Positions 1 through 13,009 of a stretch of DNA of 64,000 nt are shown piece after piece (positions within the stretch are counted from its first letter, which is position 1; each line of letters begins with the position of its first letter). Both the position numbers and the translations under genes were made by a program. Source of the stretch: Coprinellus micaceus. Its lineage: Eukaryota > Basidiomycota > Agaricomycetes > Agaricales > Psathyrellaceae. The stretch covers positions 1,612,001-1,676,000 of the forward strand of contig OX596345.1 of the NCBI GenBank assembly GCA_951394405.1, read 5' to 3'. The notes beneath the pieces are model-generated. The model saw only the letters and a list, made by a program, of their open reading frames with translations. It had not been told where the DNA came from and did no database searches.

Positions 1-3000
1 CAAAAGGAGGCCAATCCAGCCACAGAAGCGTTAAGGCAAGGAAGACTCGGACCAGGTACGTGGGACAACTTCAATACACCCCGGTCCCTCAATATAAAGG
101 TGATGCGGACGTAGAACGGAGAATGCCAGGACCCTTTCCCTCTAGCCAATACCGCACTGCGAAAAAGGCCAGAGCGAGTGCGAGTCCTTCCAAGCCGTCT
201 GCCTCGTCGTCCTCGCGATTGGATGTGGGCGGATCTTCGTCAAAGTCTACATCGAAAACCACATCGTCGGCCTCGAGTTCAATCCTGTCTTCTGTGAAGA
301 GTACGTCGAAGAGCAACGCGGCGAACGCGTTAAGAGCGAGGATAGCCCTCGGCAAGGCTCATTCTAAGCCCCACTCATCCTTCAAGCCTAGCTCGACCAA
401 ACCGCGTCTCAACTTGAACTCGGGCGGCGTGTCAAAGACCCAGATACGAGAAATTGCGGAGAACACGGAGAAGGCAAGACAAGCTGTGCTTCAGGATATT
501 GCTAAAAGCAAGGCCAAGGAGAAGGAGCAGGAGAAAGACAAGAGTGCAATGGTGGTCTCGTCGACCAACGCCCGTCGGTCATCGACAGCGGCAGGATCAA
601 ACCCCGGGAACGCGAGACAAAACGCCACCGCATCGTCGTCTTCCTCCTCTCATCCCGCACCACCTCAGAGCGGGCCAATGCCAGTCCAGAACGGTGCTGG
701 CTTTGCGATGTACTATCCCCCTCCCGCAAATGTTGTGTATCCGCAAGTACCATACCCCCAGCCTCCACCGTTCGTTTTCAATGCCAACACCAACCGGCGA
801 CCATCTGCATACTACAACACGCTTACAAGCCCAGTCGAAGGCCCGTCGCCCACGACGACGACGTTTCAGTCCAACGCGCCAGCGCCAGCACCACCGTCAA
901 CTGCCCTTGTCAACGTCGACGTTCTACACCGGGACCTCACTGCGCTGTATCACGCCCACGACCAACTGTTCGGGCGTATGGCCTCCGTTCTGCAGGCTCA
1001 AGAGGCGCAGGGAGGGGTGATTCAGGCCTTGCAAGGACAGTGTACGGCTCTAGTGGAGTCTGAGGGAGAAGGTCGGAAAGCTATGCAGGGGGGGTTCGAT
1101 GCACTTTTGAAGGAAGTCAGGCAGGAGAGGCAGGAGAGTAGGCAATGGCGGGAGTCTCAGGCCAAGCTGTTTGGCGAGTTCGCGATTACTCAGACAGCTA
1201 TGCGCAAGGTGCAGGAGGAGTTCGGAAAGTTGTTGGGCAAGCCGAAAGGAGGGCGAGATGGAAGGAGCTTGTTTGAGAGGATGGAGGGTGTGGAGTGGGG
1301 TGTCGGTGAGATCGGGTTGATTCTTGGGGACCCAGAGGCGAATGCGCCGGAAGGTGAGTTTCGTCGCTCGTGCGTACGGTCTGAAACGATTAGAACTAAT
1401 TCTTGTGCATATACCCAGGTAGCGACTCTAACCAGCGTCCTACCCATTCATTAGTGCAGCCTGAAGCAGGCCCTTCGACAGTTACCCCAAGCCAACGTGA
1501 GCGCATATATTCACCCATCTTACCTCAACGCGCTGATGGCTACTCACAGTGAATACTCGTGACGAGCCTATCGAAATCGATGTCGACGAGCCCTCTGCTT
1601 CCCCGTCCACCACACCTCCCGATCCCGCTCAAGAGTCGCCTCAGCCATCACGCCCACAAGAGCCCGAAGAGCAGCTCGTGCGATCGTCGACCTCTGGTTC
1701 GGCGGCTTCAAGTTCGACCGCACCAGACCTCCACGCCCTTCTTGGCCTCAACACCGGGGTTCCTCCTCAAAGTTCTCAGTCATCCGGGGTAAGCGGTCTC
1801 CCAGATCCGCCGCAATCGTGCCTAATGATGTATATATATGCGCATGATAGGCTCACTCGCCAAACGAGTCTGCCTTCGACTTTGACTTGGAGTATCCGCC
1901 AGATAACTCCCAACCAGGCGCTGCCGCATCCCAGAGGCGAAGGTCGAAAACGCCCGAACCGTCTCCTTTGCGCGTCGCTCAAGACCAAGGTGCTCAAGTG
2001 GAGAATGGCAAGGAAACGGAGACGCCGATGCTCGTCGAAGAGAGGAGTAAGACCCCCGAACCGGACCCCATGCGTACCGCCGCTTTGGCCGTTCAAAAGA
2101 CCCCGACGCAGGCGTCTATCCTTCCGTCGTCTTCAACCACGCCAACCTTGACCGCCTCGACTTACACTGCTACGACTCTATCTACGTCGACGTGTACGCG
2201 GGATAAGTCGACACTGCATTTCTCCCGTGTCGATTGGAGTTCGACAGATCCCAACCCCATCCCCACCGTCTCCACTGCTTCGCCATACAAGCCCGACGCC
2301 GAGACGCTCAGCAAGACCCCTATCGAAAAACGCGTCTCTGCTACGCTCCCGCCTCCCCCGCCGGGCACTGTCGCGGAGCTCAGGCTCGAAGTCGTAGGTT
2401 GCGCGCCCTACGTTGGTCCTGGGCTGACCCTAGACCGGAACGACCAACTTGTCGTTGAGGGACCCGGGGGTCAGACCAGCGACACGGGGGCAAGTACGCA
2501 TGCACCTCTCGTGACGAGACCAAGCGTATCGCCACTCCCCAGCCCTGCGACGACCCCGAGCCAGAGTCGGGAAGCCACCCCTGTCAGGACGAGGAGAACG
2601 GAGAGTATGAGCACGGTTGCGGTTGAGGATGAGAAGGATGGGATGCACGTCGACGATGTTGCTGCCCGTGGTGACGATGTGCGGATGCAAGTCGACGGCA
2701 CACAGAGGGCGGACCCGACGCTAGATATCCTCGCGAGGAATTTGAAGGAGGTGCAGAACTTGGAGGAGGAGAGGAAGAGGATTGAGCTTGAGCTTGAGCA
2801 GGAGAAGGCACGGAAGGATAAAGAGGAGGAGGAGAGAAAGAAGAAAGAGGAGGTAGACGCAGAGGCAAAGAAGCGAGCGGATGAGGCGATGGCGGAGGCG
2901 GAGAGGGAGCATATGGAACGGGAACGGGAGGAAGGGAGGTTGGAGGCTGAGGCTGAGGCTGAGGCGAAAGAGGAGGCTGAGATGGAGAAACGGGACAAGG

Positions 3001-6000
3001 AGTTAGCGGAGGCTCTCCGGTTGGAGATTGTTGAAGCGGAGCGAAAAGAGAGGGAGGATAAGGAGCGGTTAGCGCGATTAGACGAGGAAGCGCTAGCACG
3101 TCAGGGGGAGAAGGAACGTATGAGAGCAGCGGTCGACAAGGAGGCGTTTGAACGAGAGGACAGGGACAGGAGGAAGGCGATTGAGCAGGAAGCGAAGGCT
3201 CGTCTTGACGCTGAGGCCGAGGAGCAGCGGAAGAGGGAGGAAGAGGAGCAGGCAGTGCAGCAAGAAGAGGAGGCCGAGGAGCTGCTCGGAGGCGGAGTCT
3301 ACAATGTCCTACGATATCAAGAGGAGGAACCTGCTCAAGATGACCAGCAGCAAGATGAGGGATACGATCTCGACCTCGACCTCGAGCCACACTCAGGTAT
3401 CGACCCTATCTATACGGAGCTCGGAGGTCCGACCCCGGCTCAGTCTCAGCAGTCAGTCGACCCACCATTATCCCCTGAGCTCATGCCAGCGTCGACCTCA
3501 GCGTTGTCTCGCGTAGATTCAGTGCGGACACTCGCTGTTGCGTCTTCATGCGAAGCCCTTTCAGTGGAATCGATTCTGTCCGCGTCGCAAGAGGACATTG
3601 GGGCCCCGGATAAGATCGATGACAGGGTGGATACGAGCGACGAGGGCGAGCAGGACGAGTTGCATGAGGATCTCGATGTGGACCAGTTGGATAGCTCTCC
3701 GACGTCTCCGTTCGTCCGGTTCATTCCTGTCGACAGCCCCAATACTAACCGCATGAGTAGCATCTTCGGCAGCAGCTTCAATTTCAACAACACACCCCAT
3801 GATTCCACCGGCGTTCAGGATAAGTTAGCCACCTCTTCGAGCGACGGCGGGGTGGAGAAGGCTGCTACCCAGAACAGGACGATCACATACACCCCCAAGT
3901 CTTTTATGGGGGCGAGGAGCCAGCCGCTGCTGGAAATTGTGAACAACTCACCGCAGAGGAACCGGGGGGACGTGGAGGGAGAGGACGATGGGAAGATCGG
4001 GAAGAAGGCTAATAGGGGGAGTTTGCTTGAGACCATTGGACCTGAGGAGAACGAAGGCCCCAGGAGTGAGAGTGGTGTTGGTGAAATGTTGCCCCCACCA
4101 CCCCCTTCCGCTCCTCCCGGAGACGAGCAGCACGATGACGACGAGGCGATGGATGAAACTAAGACCGCCGCTGCTGTCTTCGCCGTCCATGACCCCCTTC
4201 CTAACAATGATATGGACCAAGACGAGCCTACCCTCCCCGAGTCGCCACAAGAGCAGCTCTTTCTTCCAGGAGACGATGACGACGAACTATCCTTCCCCCC
4301 GTCTAGGCCGAAGAGTTCCTTGTCGCAGCAGATACTGACGCGCGAGGTCTCGGAAGAGGTCCCCGAAGCTACGTCCACACCGAAGCCCAAGGGCGCTCCC
4401 AAACCCGTTCCTTCAGCGACAGGTTCGATCTCCAAGGCGGCTCCTACATCGACTTCGACTTCGACGCAAGGCCCGCCGAGGACGCCCAGCCGTAACCAGG
4501 CGTACAGCGGCATGTCTACACCCGTTCATCTTAGTGCAGGGCCGGGATTGGGAGGAAGGATGGACTCGCACCCCGCCTCGAAGACACTCGTACCCACTCC
4601 GTCGAGGAAGGGCGCGTTGTCCAGGAGGTTGGAGGAGGAGAGCCGGAATCGGGAGAGGTCGAATTCCGTTGCCAGCTCCGTTGCGGTAGGCAAGAGGAAC
4701 ATTCTCCCTTTACCGTCTACCCCCAAAGTCAAACCCACGACCCCCGTGAAGACATCCACGAGTACGAAGGGCAAAAAGACCCCTGTGGCGAGCGCGGAAG
4801 TGATAGATATCTCGTCCTCGCCTGAAGCTTCGCCAAATGTCGCCAGAACACATGCCCAAGAAGTGATTTCGAGGCGAGCGAAGAGGTTGGAGGCGAAGAA
4901 GCGAGAGAAGGACGGGGACAAAGACGTGAAGGTGAAGAGAGAGAGCATGAGCGGAAAGGCGAAGGGGAGGGCTTCAACCGTGTCCGACATTGTCATCGAC
5001 CTAACCTCGGATAAGGATGAAGACGGCGACGCTGGCGGGAGTAACAAGGCAAAAGGGAAAGGGAGGCAAAGTGCGAAAGAGACAATAGAAGACAAGGATG
5101 ACTCTGGCTCTGACTCTGACCCTCCCATCGACGGCGACTCAGACGACAGTGCGGAGATCGTTGCCACCGTACCTGTGCGTCGAAACTTAACTCAAGCCGC
5201 TCGCGCCGGCTCCTCCTCCTCCCAACAGCCTTCTCGATTGATCACGGACAGGTTGAAGAACAAGCCCGGATATAGCGCTGCTGCGACACGGCTGAAAAGT
5301 CTTCCTATGAAGAGGCGGAAGGACGGGGATAGTGATGGCGACGACAGACCAATGAAGAGAGCGAGGGAAGGCAAGGCAAGCAGGGGAAGTTTCGTGCCCA
5401 CTATCGGGACGGTGAAGACTAGGCCTGTTGCTGCCCCTATCGCGAGTGGGTCTAGTAAAGCGAGCGATAAAGGAAAGAGGAAGGAGCGAGACGATGACGA
5501 TGACGGTGTTGTAGTGAAGAAAGAGAGGACGCTGAAAGCGATGGGGAGAGATGCCAGGGGGTCTTCAACGACTTCCACCGTGGCTTCGAGCAGCAAGTCT
5601 CGAGAAAGTGGTAATGCGAAGACGTTGAGGCAAAGGACCGTGGACCTCGAAGCTGAACCCGTCAAGTGGCCGCCTGCTAATAAGCATGGCAATCGCAAGT
5701 TTCAACGGGATGTGAGTACCCCCTCCACTTCTCGTCCGTCGTAGATATGCTGACGAGGTGGTTTTTAGTTCATAGAGTGTGACATGTAATTATTGTTAAA
5801 TTATTCCGACCTTCGAATACGCTATTAATGCATTAATGGCTTCGGCATCCTTATCTTCCCACCCCCTTCCACTTTCCACACCTACCACATCATCTTTCAG
5901 GTGCAACGGATGGTACCACTATGGGTGTGTCGGAATCAAGGAAGATGATCCCCGCATTCGATCTCAAGACCCCGAAAGCTTCATGTGCCCAAGGTGTGAG

Positions 6001-6547
6001 ATGGGCCTCGAGTGAGTGATTCCACCTCGTCAGATCCCAGCGCTGTTCTAACTCTTTGATCCTGCCCTCGGTGATTTCCTGGAACTTTCCCCATTTCCAC
6101 TGATACTCAGCCCGCGTAAGTGTGGTTTCGCTCCAGACTGCACTAGGTACTGACCAGAACCTTTGGCAGCACATCGTACGAAAGAGGAGAGGGAAAGATG
6201 TGGAAGGCCAACTTGCATCCAACGGGCGCCCAGGCCTAACGAATACTACGTCGAGCGCCTCGTCGGGCGGAAATATTCCGGAATGGGAGCTTCGTACTCT
6301 TGGCTCGTTAAATGGGACGGGTTAGTGGGATCTGTTTACATGGTCAGACTATTTCGCTCACGACGGTCACAGATACCCTCTTGAACAGAGTACATGGCAA
6401 ACGGAGAAAGATATGGCTGAGCCCATGAAGCTTATCGAGTCGTTCACGGAGGCTGCGGAAAAGGAAGGAAAGGATCTCGGTAACCCCTACAAGAAGATCT
6501 TGTTAAGCGAAGTGGAGAAGAGTGGGTGGATTGACCCTGATAGATAG
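1..6547 (+). CDS. PHD-finger and chromodomain protein, 5' end outside window
   Basis: Probable nuclear chromatin reader of about 1,970 residues in this window. The 5' end is cut: a coding exon runs off position 1 and splices from 55 to 146. Other exons: 146-1353, 1419-1496, 1550-1788, 1851-5712, 5769-5785, 5901-6011, two small exons of uncertain borders between 6111 and 6320, and 6373-6547. Most of the protein is Ser/Pro/Lys-rich and disordered, with a Glu-rich coiled coil coded at about 2700-3280. The C-terminal part has a PHD-like finger (FIECDMCNGWYHYGC, then CPRC) and a chromodomain (EYYVERLVGRKYS, YSWLVKWDG). A 17-nt exon joins the two halves of the finger. The usual first Cys pair of a PHD finger is missing. 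Two short C-rich motifs (KCGFAPDC, RCGRPTC) lie between the domains, but my splice phase there does not close. Methyl-histone binding is inferred from the domains only. Confidence 0.75.
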
Positions 6548-7147
6548 TGGGGGGAGAAGGGTGTGATTGGCATCTAGTCTCGACTCCCTTTCGCTTTGTT
6601 TTGCGTTCGCATTTCCCTCTTGCTCCATGTTTCTTGATATGTTTTCTGGGTTTGTCTGCACATTTAGGACTCTGTATACCGCTCCGACTCGGATTTTCAT
6701 CTCGCCTATCGCTTTCTTTGCTATCCATACCACCTCCCCGCTTTCAACACATTCGCATTCGCTCTCACTTCAACTCGCATCATTGACATCTTGGGTTGTA
6801 CATACCATTCCCAACCAACTTGCACTCTTACATCACACTAGACATACGATAGCTTCGCTCCTTGTTTACTTTGCACATATCATCATCTCAGACTATACCT
6901 GGAAGCCAGCCTTTTGGGTCTGGTAGAAAGACGCCCCGACCTGAGATCTGAGAATAGATGGCCCAGACCCCGGCAACAAACCCCTATTGACGCCTTTGTT
7001 CGTGACGATGACGATCTTCCGGATATCTCCTCTGGCTTTGACCCGCCATTCTCTCTGGTTATACCTGGTTTCCTCTCTAGCTAAGCTCGACCAATAGAGG
7101 TCGTCTGTACTACATCTGGGAACTGGCAGAGCCCAACCCGGGAAGCG
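6548..7147. other. Intergenic, no gene seen
   Basis: Between two genes on the + strand. It holds the 3' flank of the PHD/chromodomain gene and the presumed promoter of the monooxygenase. Nothing else is recognised. Confidence 0.5.
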
Positions 7148-8923
7148 ATGGCACTCGGACCCACAAGCACCAATACGAAGAAGGCGATCGTGATAATCGG
7201 AGCAGGCCCTGCCGGACTTTGCGCGCTTAAATGTGTATTGGATAGGGAGGAGTACAAAAATGGGGACTGGGATGTTATCGTATTCGAGGCGAGGGATGAC
7301 CTTGGTGGGGTTTGGTGAGCGTGCATGCTGTATCGGAAATCAGGACCTCAACTCAGAGATATTGTGTAAAGGCTACCCGGAGAGCCTAAATCTTCCACGA
7401 ATCCACCGCCAACACCTCTGTACGATTCTCTCACGACGAATCTCCCCCACCCCCTCATGTCCTTCCCTAACTATCCCTTCCCACCCGAGACGCCGCTCTT
7501 CCCCAGGGCCTCTGCGGTGCTTAAATATTTGCAGCTGTTCGCTCAATATCATGACCTTCGTCCTCACATAAGACTCAGGACCCAGGTGGTCAGTGTCGAT
7601 TGGAACAAGGAGGAAGGGAAGTGGGTTGTCGGGACGAAGAGGCTGAAGGCGACAAATGAGCTTGGCGACGGAGAAACCGAGAGCGTCTGGCAAGAAACGG
7701 AAACAAGGCACACGGACTTGGTGATGATATCCAACGGCCACTACGCTTCGCCTCGGTTTCCTAGTACCCCTGGGGTACACGGATGGATTGATCGAGGTCT
7801 TGCAACACATTCGATGTGGTATCGACATCCTCCTCCCCCGCCATCGGCTCCAGATTTTAGCCCGGAATTGAAGAGGCGAGAAATTAAGATCCTTGTAGTA
7901 GGTGCTGGACCGAGTGGACAAGACCTCGTAGCCGACTTTCTCTCGCTATCACCCTCACCCTTCTATTCGTACACGGTAATCCACTCGACGACCGCCTCGC
8001 CATCTGAATCCGTCCCTCAGGCCAATGGGAATATCCTCCTCCGTAGGCCGAGGGTATCGTCATACAACTCTCTCGAAGATACCGCGAAGCCTACGGTAGT
8101 GTTTGTAAACGGAGACGTCGAAGAGGCGATCGACCACGCGTATCTCGCGACCGGATACTCGTATTCATATCCTTTCCTACCCTCTCATATACTCCAGACA
8201 GGGTACCCACCGCCTTTGTTATCCGAGGGGGGAGGAGATCCGGTACTGTGGAATACGACCTACAGCGTTCACCATCTCGCACGACATGCTTGGCCAGTGC
8301 CCATCTCTTCTTCCCCCCATTTGTTGCCCTACCCGCCCACAAGTCTGGCATTCCTCGCCCTACCCTCGCGTGTGTCCCCCCTTCCCCTTGTCGAGGCACA
8401 GGCAAGGGCCTGTCTAGCCGCGTTTGTGGAGCCTTCTCTCGTAGACCTCAGGCATGAGAGACGGTTAATAGAGGAGAGGTGGGGGGATGTGGAGAGAGAA
8501 GGGAGAGGAAAGGGAGATAGGGATACATGGGGCCGATGGCACATCTTCCAAGACGGTTCGGAACAGTACGACTATCGCGAATCTCTCTCAACTGATTTCA
8601 AGCTGTCGCCGCCCCATACGGTGCCACGGTGGCATCGCGAAGTATACGAGGCAAAGGGCCCTCTTCGCTCAACGTGGAGAGCACTTGAAAGGGCGGAAGA
8701 GTGGGAGACGTATGTGAAAGGTGTGGGGCGCCATGGGTGGGACGAAGCACGGGGCGGGTATGCGAGCGAAGAGGATGCGAAGGAGGCGGAGAGGGGGTGG
8801 GAGGGGGTGTGTTGGAGGGTTTTGGAGAGTCGGTGGGATGAAGATCGGGGCATGTTCTTGGAAGAAGGAAAAGGGGTGGGTCGGAGTGAAGAGGCGGAGA
8901 GTGTAGACTTGGGCAGGATTTAG
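7148..8923 (+). CDS. Flavin-containing monooxygenase-like protein
   Basis: Two exons, 7148-7314 and 7372-8923, joined in phase to give 572 residues. The N-terminus has an FAD-binding Rossmann motif (VIIGAGPAG, residues about 16-23) followed by the acidic strand end VIVFEARDDLGGVW, which the intron interrupts. The segment TPLYDSLTTNLPHPLMSFP after it is the usual block of class B flavin monooxygenases. A second dinucleotide motif (ILVVGAGPSGQD, about residue 230) should bind NADPH. This family oxygenates N or S atoms of small molecules, and fungal members often act in secondary metabolism. No neighbouring biosynthetic genes are seen, so the substrate is unknown. The ATG chosen precedes the first Rossmann motif by about 12 residues, as usual. 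Confidence 0.85.
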
Positions 8924-9202
8924 CCGGTCTTGCTAGTAAGTACGAGTCGAGTAGAGTTTGCTGCATTTATGTAAATACCCCGGGTCCGACTGGTGTAGTC
9001 TGCTTATGCCTCGGCACTGTCAACCGTGGCTCAAACGAATGACGCAGATGATGCTGAGACGGAATCACGATTACCTGCCCTGCGCGTACTCCGTCCGTGT
9101 AGGTTATTTCGTCGTTGAGGACGTACCTGAAAGCATCCAGTCTCGCTGTTTCGAAATCTGAGCGGCGTGCACTCGTTCCGAGCGTCTATATTCCCGATAC
9201 AG
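8924..9202. other. Short convergent intergenic region
   Basis: Lies between the 3' ends of the monooxygenase (+) and the first paralogous-family gene (-). It probably carries both polyadenylation regions. No feature is recognised. Confidence 0.4.
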
Positions 9203-10549
9203 CTACACAGCTGCTTCGAATGGCCGGTATGTATCGCGTGCGTCGCGATGACTATCAACTAGAATCCTTGGAATATAGGTCTCTTCTAAGAGCTTCAAGG
9301 ATGGAGGGGTGATGTACTTTGGCGTGCGCATGGCCATCCATGGCTGCTCGATCTTGTTGGTAGGGTCGTACCGCTTCAAAAGTTTACCCTCCTCTTGTAC
9401 GACAGGGTCGCCTGGATTTGGAGGCTTGAGGAATTTGAGCGCCCGCATCGCCACTCGGTTGTGGCTCCCTTGTCGAATCATTTCGAGGCGCACCAGTATT
9501 GTGCCTGCCTTGGGCTGTAAGTGACAGAAAGCAACATAAAATCGAGAACGCTCGCACCGGAGTAGATATTTTTACCATGAACTCGACATTTTGGCCGGAT
9601 GGTTGTCGCGAACCGCGTTTGGAAAGACCATGACTTTATGCCTTCTTCCTGGAGGAATATCATCGGCTCGTCCTTCTTTGACAGATCTAAAATGAAGGGG
9701 TCTGTGATTTGTTCCACAATACATCCCCCTATGCCGACAAGACTCGGCCCTCGAGACGTAGATGCGGGTTCCAGACGCTGGACTTGTATTTCCGCCGCAT
9801 CCGTGATATGACCGTTTACTTTCATGAAGTCGTAGAATTGCATGCACCTGCGGTAAATTATCGAAAGTAGCGATATATGCCAAGGTCCGTGGCAGGCGTG
9901 GTCGACTAGATCGTGCCCTCGAGCGAAGAGGTCTGCAGTATCAATGGAGGTCCCGCCCTTGACACTGTCAACTGGGAGCACGCGGAAGCGTATCCCGCCT
10001 GCAACAGGGTGGATGCTCGATCGATCATGGAAGTAAAATATGCCCTTCGAGTTAGGAGGGAATGGAAAGTAGTGATGTTCTCCACGACTGGCGCTTCCGT
10101 GGCTCTTGTAGGTGATACCGCAAGCCGATCCTGGAATTCCCTTCAAGGAGACCCATAAACGAAGGATGCCGGATATGTCCAGGATATCTTTCACCGAAAT
10201 TTTCGAGGGATCAAGAGTGGAGATCCATGAACTCTTATTTCCTTTCTGTGTTTGGTGTGCTGAGAAACGAGGACTGTGGCCTAGACAGAAAACAATACCT
10301 TCGTTGGCACAAAGGCGTCTCTGTTGGGAGTAGGGAAGTTGGTCAACCACCGTTGGGCCTGTTGAGTGTGCGCATCGAAGCGCGTTGGAGACACGGCGAA
10401 CCGAAGAGGGCAAGCTCGCCGACTCAACAACTGTATGTAAATGGCACCCAATTTAAGTCAGGCGTATTGCTTGGTGCTCGAGGAGTCGGATGGGCGCCAC
10501 CTACAGCTAAGCTGCGCGTTATTCCCCGCTGTGAAATCCTGGGCAACAT
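9203..10549 (-). CDS. Uncharacterised paralogous family, copy A
   Basis: I do not recognise this family. Two exons read cleanly: 10245-9558 (229 codons) and 9504-9203 (about 101 codons), joined in phase across a 53-nt intron. The core contains GIFYFHDRSSIHPVAG, RFRVLPVD, LFARGHDLVDH, a DFMKVNGHI segment and a C-terminal ALKFLKPPNPGDPVVQEEG. Two homologues lie at about 19.2 and 51.9 kb with the same intron positions. An upstream exon (10549-10299, starting MLPRIS) matches the other copies at DNA level, but from that ATG the frame stops early and does not feed the next exon. This copy may therefore be 5'-damaged or start elsewhere. No signal peptide, membrane segment or catalytic motif is visible. 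Confidence 0.55.
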
Positions 10550-11128
10550 TGTGGAGAAGATGGAATGTTGGAGGCTTGTGATGGTGGTGGTTCAAGTTCA
10601 AGTTGGTGTTCGGGTTCAATGTAGCCGCCAACAGAATACCACAACATAACCAGGCTCTGCTTGCGCCTGCGCCTTCATCTCGGGACCGTACCTGTCACCC
10701 CGGCGAATGCCAGATACATCCAGCTTGCCTTTTATTTGCTTCAGTTCCCCTTTCATGTGCCATAATACCCGGCGATACATATCCTCCTATCGAACTCCCG
10801 CCAGAAGCGATGTGTGATACTCGATCCTCAAGTCAACTGTGACTTAGTTGTAGTTGATTGATCTCGGGTCTGGGCCCGGGATCCTCGCTCTAGTAGACCA
10901 GCGCCAAATTAGCCGCCAGGCTCGGTTCACCGCAACATTGGGAAAAGAGGCAGCTTCAAGAGGAACATGATACACCCTAGCTAGACGCGACCTAAAATTC
11001 CTTCCAACGACATGTCACACAACCGGGAGTACACGAACTCCCTGAGACTACGGCCCCGCACATGGCATTCGATGGTTTCGCACTGTACGGCCCAGGACGC
11101 CCAAATCGACCTAGAAAGTACGGCCACG
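10550..11128. other. Intergenic, no gene seen
   Basis: The part next to 10549 resembles the region upstream of copy B (about 19130-19248), so it is probably the old 5' flank of this family. The rest shows nothing recognisable. Confidence 0.4.
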
Positions 11129-12355
11129 TCAGCGGTGCCGTGCAGGTTTTATAGTCATTCGCAAACCGACCTTGTCCGAGTCTGTGGCTTCTTGAAGCAG
11201 TACAAGGAAATACTTATCGGCAAGTTGAATGAGGTGATTCGACGCGTTCGTGCGACATGTACCGCACGGACTTGCTCTGCGGTGGGCGGTCAAGACCACC
11301 TCCCTCAACGCGGTATTAGGTTTCGGTCCTCCTGCTACAAGGTGAGGTTGCTCCTTGACCTTCACTTGACACGTAGCGATAAAGTCCTGGAACCGCCGCC
11401 GGGAATTCCCCACGAACTGCAGAACGTTATCCTGCAGAGGACCCCCAGTCAGCGCAGCCTGGAAAGCTGGATCCTCCTCATCCAATCGCGCTGGGGGACA
11501 ACTACCATCTTTGCAGTAGAAGAAGCAGTACGCGGACCCGGCGTCGCTCGATGTCGAGAGGACCTTCCGCACGACCTCGATACGGGATATCGCGTTTGAA
11601 GCGGCGACACCGCACGCCCTGTGGTATACAGCTAGCCGATGGTACATTTCCCCGGAGATGATGGAGAGTTCGGAAATGTGGGGGAATGGGAAATGTTCCC
11701 TGAGAAGCATTTTCGCCGCGAGTTCAGCTTCTGCTTTCCACCCGTTTCTGCATGAGAAAGCATACACCTTGAGAGGCTCCTCGGTCGCTAAGCCTTTGAA
11801 TAAGGGGCGCACGTAGCGTTCCACGGACTCGAATTCGTACTTGTCGCAGGCCTCGAGGACTTGGGACGCTAGTTGGACATCATGAAACGCTGGGCGGTCC
11901 ATGGGGTAGCAGCATTCGAGGATCATGCGAACGGCGTCGCGCTTCTCATATTGACGACGGGGGGCTGTTGTTGAGACGGGGAGCCGTCACCTTGCTTAAC
12001 CCGTCCATCTTCGGGGCCCTCCTTGGGTTCGCCCGTGCCATTTAGGCCTTGCCCTGTGACGGGGGCGACGGAGAGTGGGTATCGTTTTGAAAGAAGGAGC
12101 ACAGAGAAGGAAGACTTTATAGACGTGGAAGTCTACATCGTTAGATGTTCGAAAGATAACATCTCGAATGGTACCGCAGGCGGGCTTGGGCTGGGTGGAC
12201 CTAGGGATGAAAGCGGTCGTTCGTCAGTAAGCTTGCCTTTTAACGTCGTGGCGGTCATTCGAGAGCTTATACGAGGTGGTTGATGGACGAGAACAGGCAT
12301 TCGCGATGCTGTAATAAGAAGCTTACTTACGGGTGTTTTCGGACCGCGAGGCCAT
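11129..12355 (-). pseudogene. BTB/POZ domain gene with several frame breaks
   Basis: Remnant of a basidiomycete BTB/POZ protein. A start (MASRSENT) at 12355 is followed by a donor after 12331. The BTB strand block DVIFRTSNDVDFHVYKVFLLCA is readable but out of frame with the exon start (PSPSPPAVPFE). A second frame change follows at CAPSF, and a third near 11935, before EKRDAVRMILECCYP. The C-terminal helical region is open from 11926 to 11129 and has the usual sequence of these proteins (VLEACDKYEFESVERYV, FSCRNGWKAEAELAA, ISGEMYHRLAVYHRACG). BTB proteins bind partners such as cullin-3 ligases, but here three shifts make a full product unlikely. Sequencing error is the alternative explanation. 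Confidence 0.6.
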
Positions 12356-13009
12356 CTTGAGTACGTTCAAGTGAAAATGTTTGTAGCAGGCCTGAAAAGA
12401 GACGCGTAAGAGTTACTCAGGAGTCAGTTGTGTTTAAACTTTAAAATGGATTTTTAGTTCACCGAACAAAAGCATACTCCAGCTTTCTCCACTGGAATAC
12501 ACTCCCTTCACCACATCGTGGATCAGTAAACGGGCTCTCGAGCGCCATATCGGGTGACTGCCACATCGTGGGACTCGTCCGCCCAAGCATGCACGGTTCT
12601 TCACAACTGGATCTCGACCAGGCTCGAACTCTCGACCTCACTGGGTCGGCACAAATTGCAAGAATCGCACATCGTACGCATTCCGCTCCGCCATCTTGGC
12701 GGTGTACGGCATCCCGGTTTTTGCAATATAAGCCGCTCATTTCTCTCCCTCGCCCCAGCAGCGCCATAGGTCGGGGGGGAGGGCACACAGAGGCGGTCTC
12801 GAGGTGGGGCGAGGCGCGCATGATGGGTGAAGGGACTGGGACGCCTGTTTTTTTTTTTGTTTTTGGCAGAACAGCAGTACTGGCGGAAAACAGGGCAAGA
12901 CGCGCGACCTTCATCTGAAACCTGTTGTTGTTCAAGGCGTTTTGAATCCGAATGCCCATTAGTGTCCGCGAATAGGGTAAGGGTATGTGAGAGGGAGTCC
13001 AGGTTGGAA
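12356..13009. other. Region between BTB pseudogene and SNARE gene
   Basis: Upstream of the BTB remnant and downstream of the SNARE stop codon. It includes a T-rich run near 12850 and a weak tRNA-like patch near 12615-12705 that does not fold properly. No gene is called. Confidence 0.4.

Noticed and set aside
2471..3390. Long - strand open frames rich in Ser or Pro
   Set aside because: Antisense of the Glu-rich coiled coil of the PHD/chromodomain protein.
12605..12705. tRNA-like patch on the - strand with TTCGAGC loop
   Set aside because: The T stem has two mismatches, the acceptor stem does not pair and the A box is displaced, so no tRNA fold can be supported.
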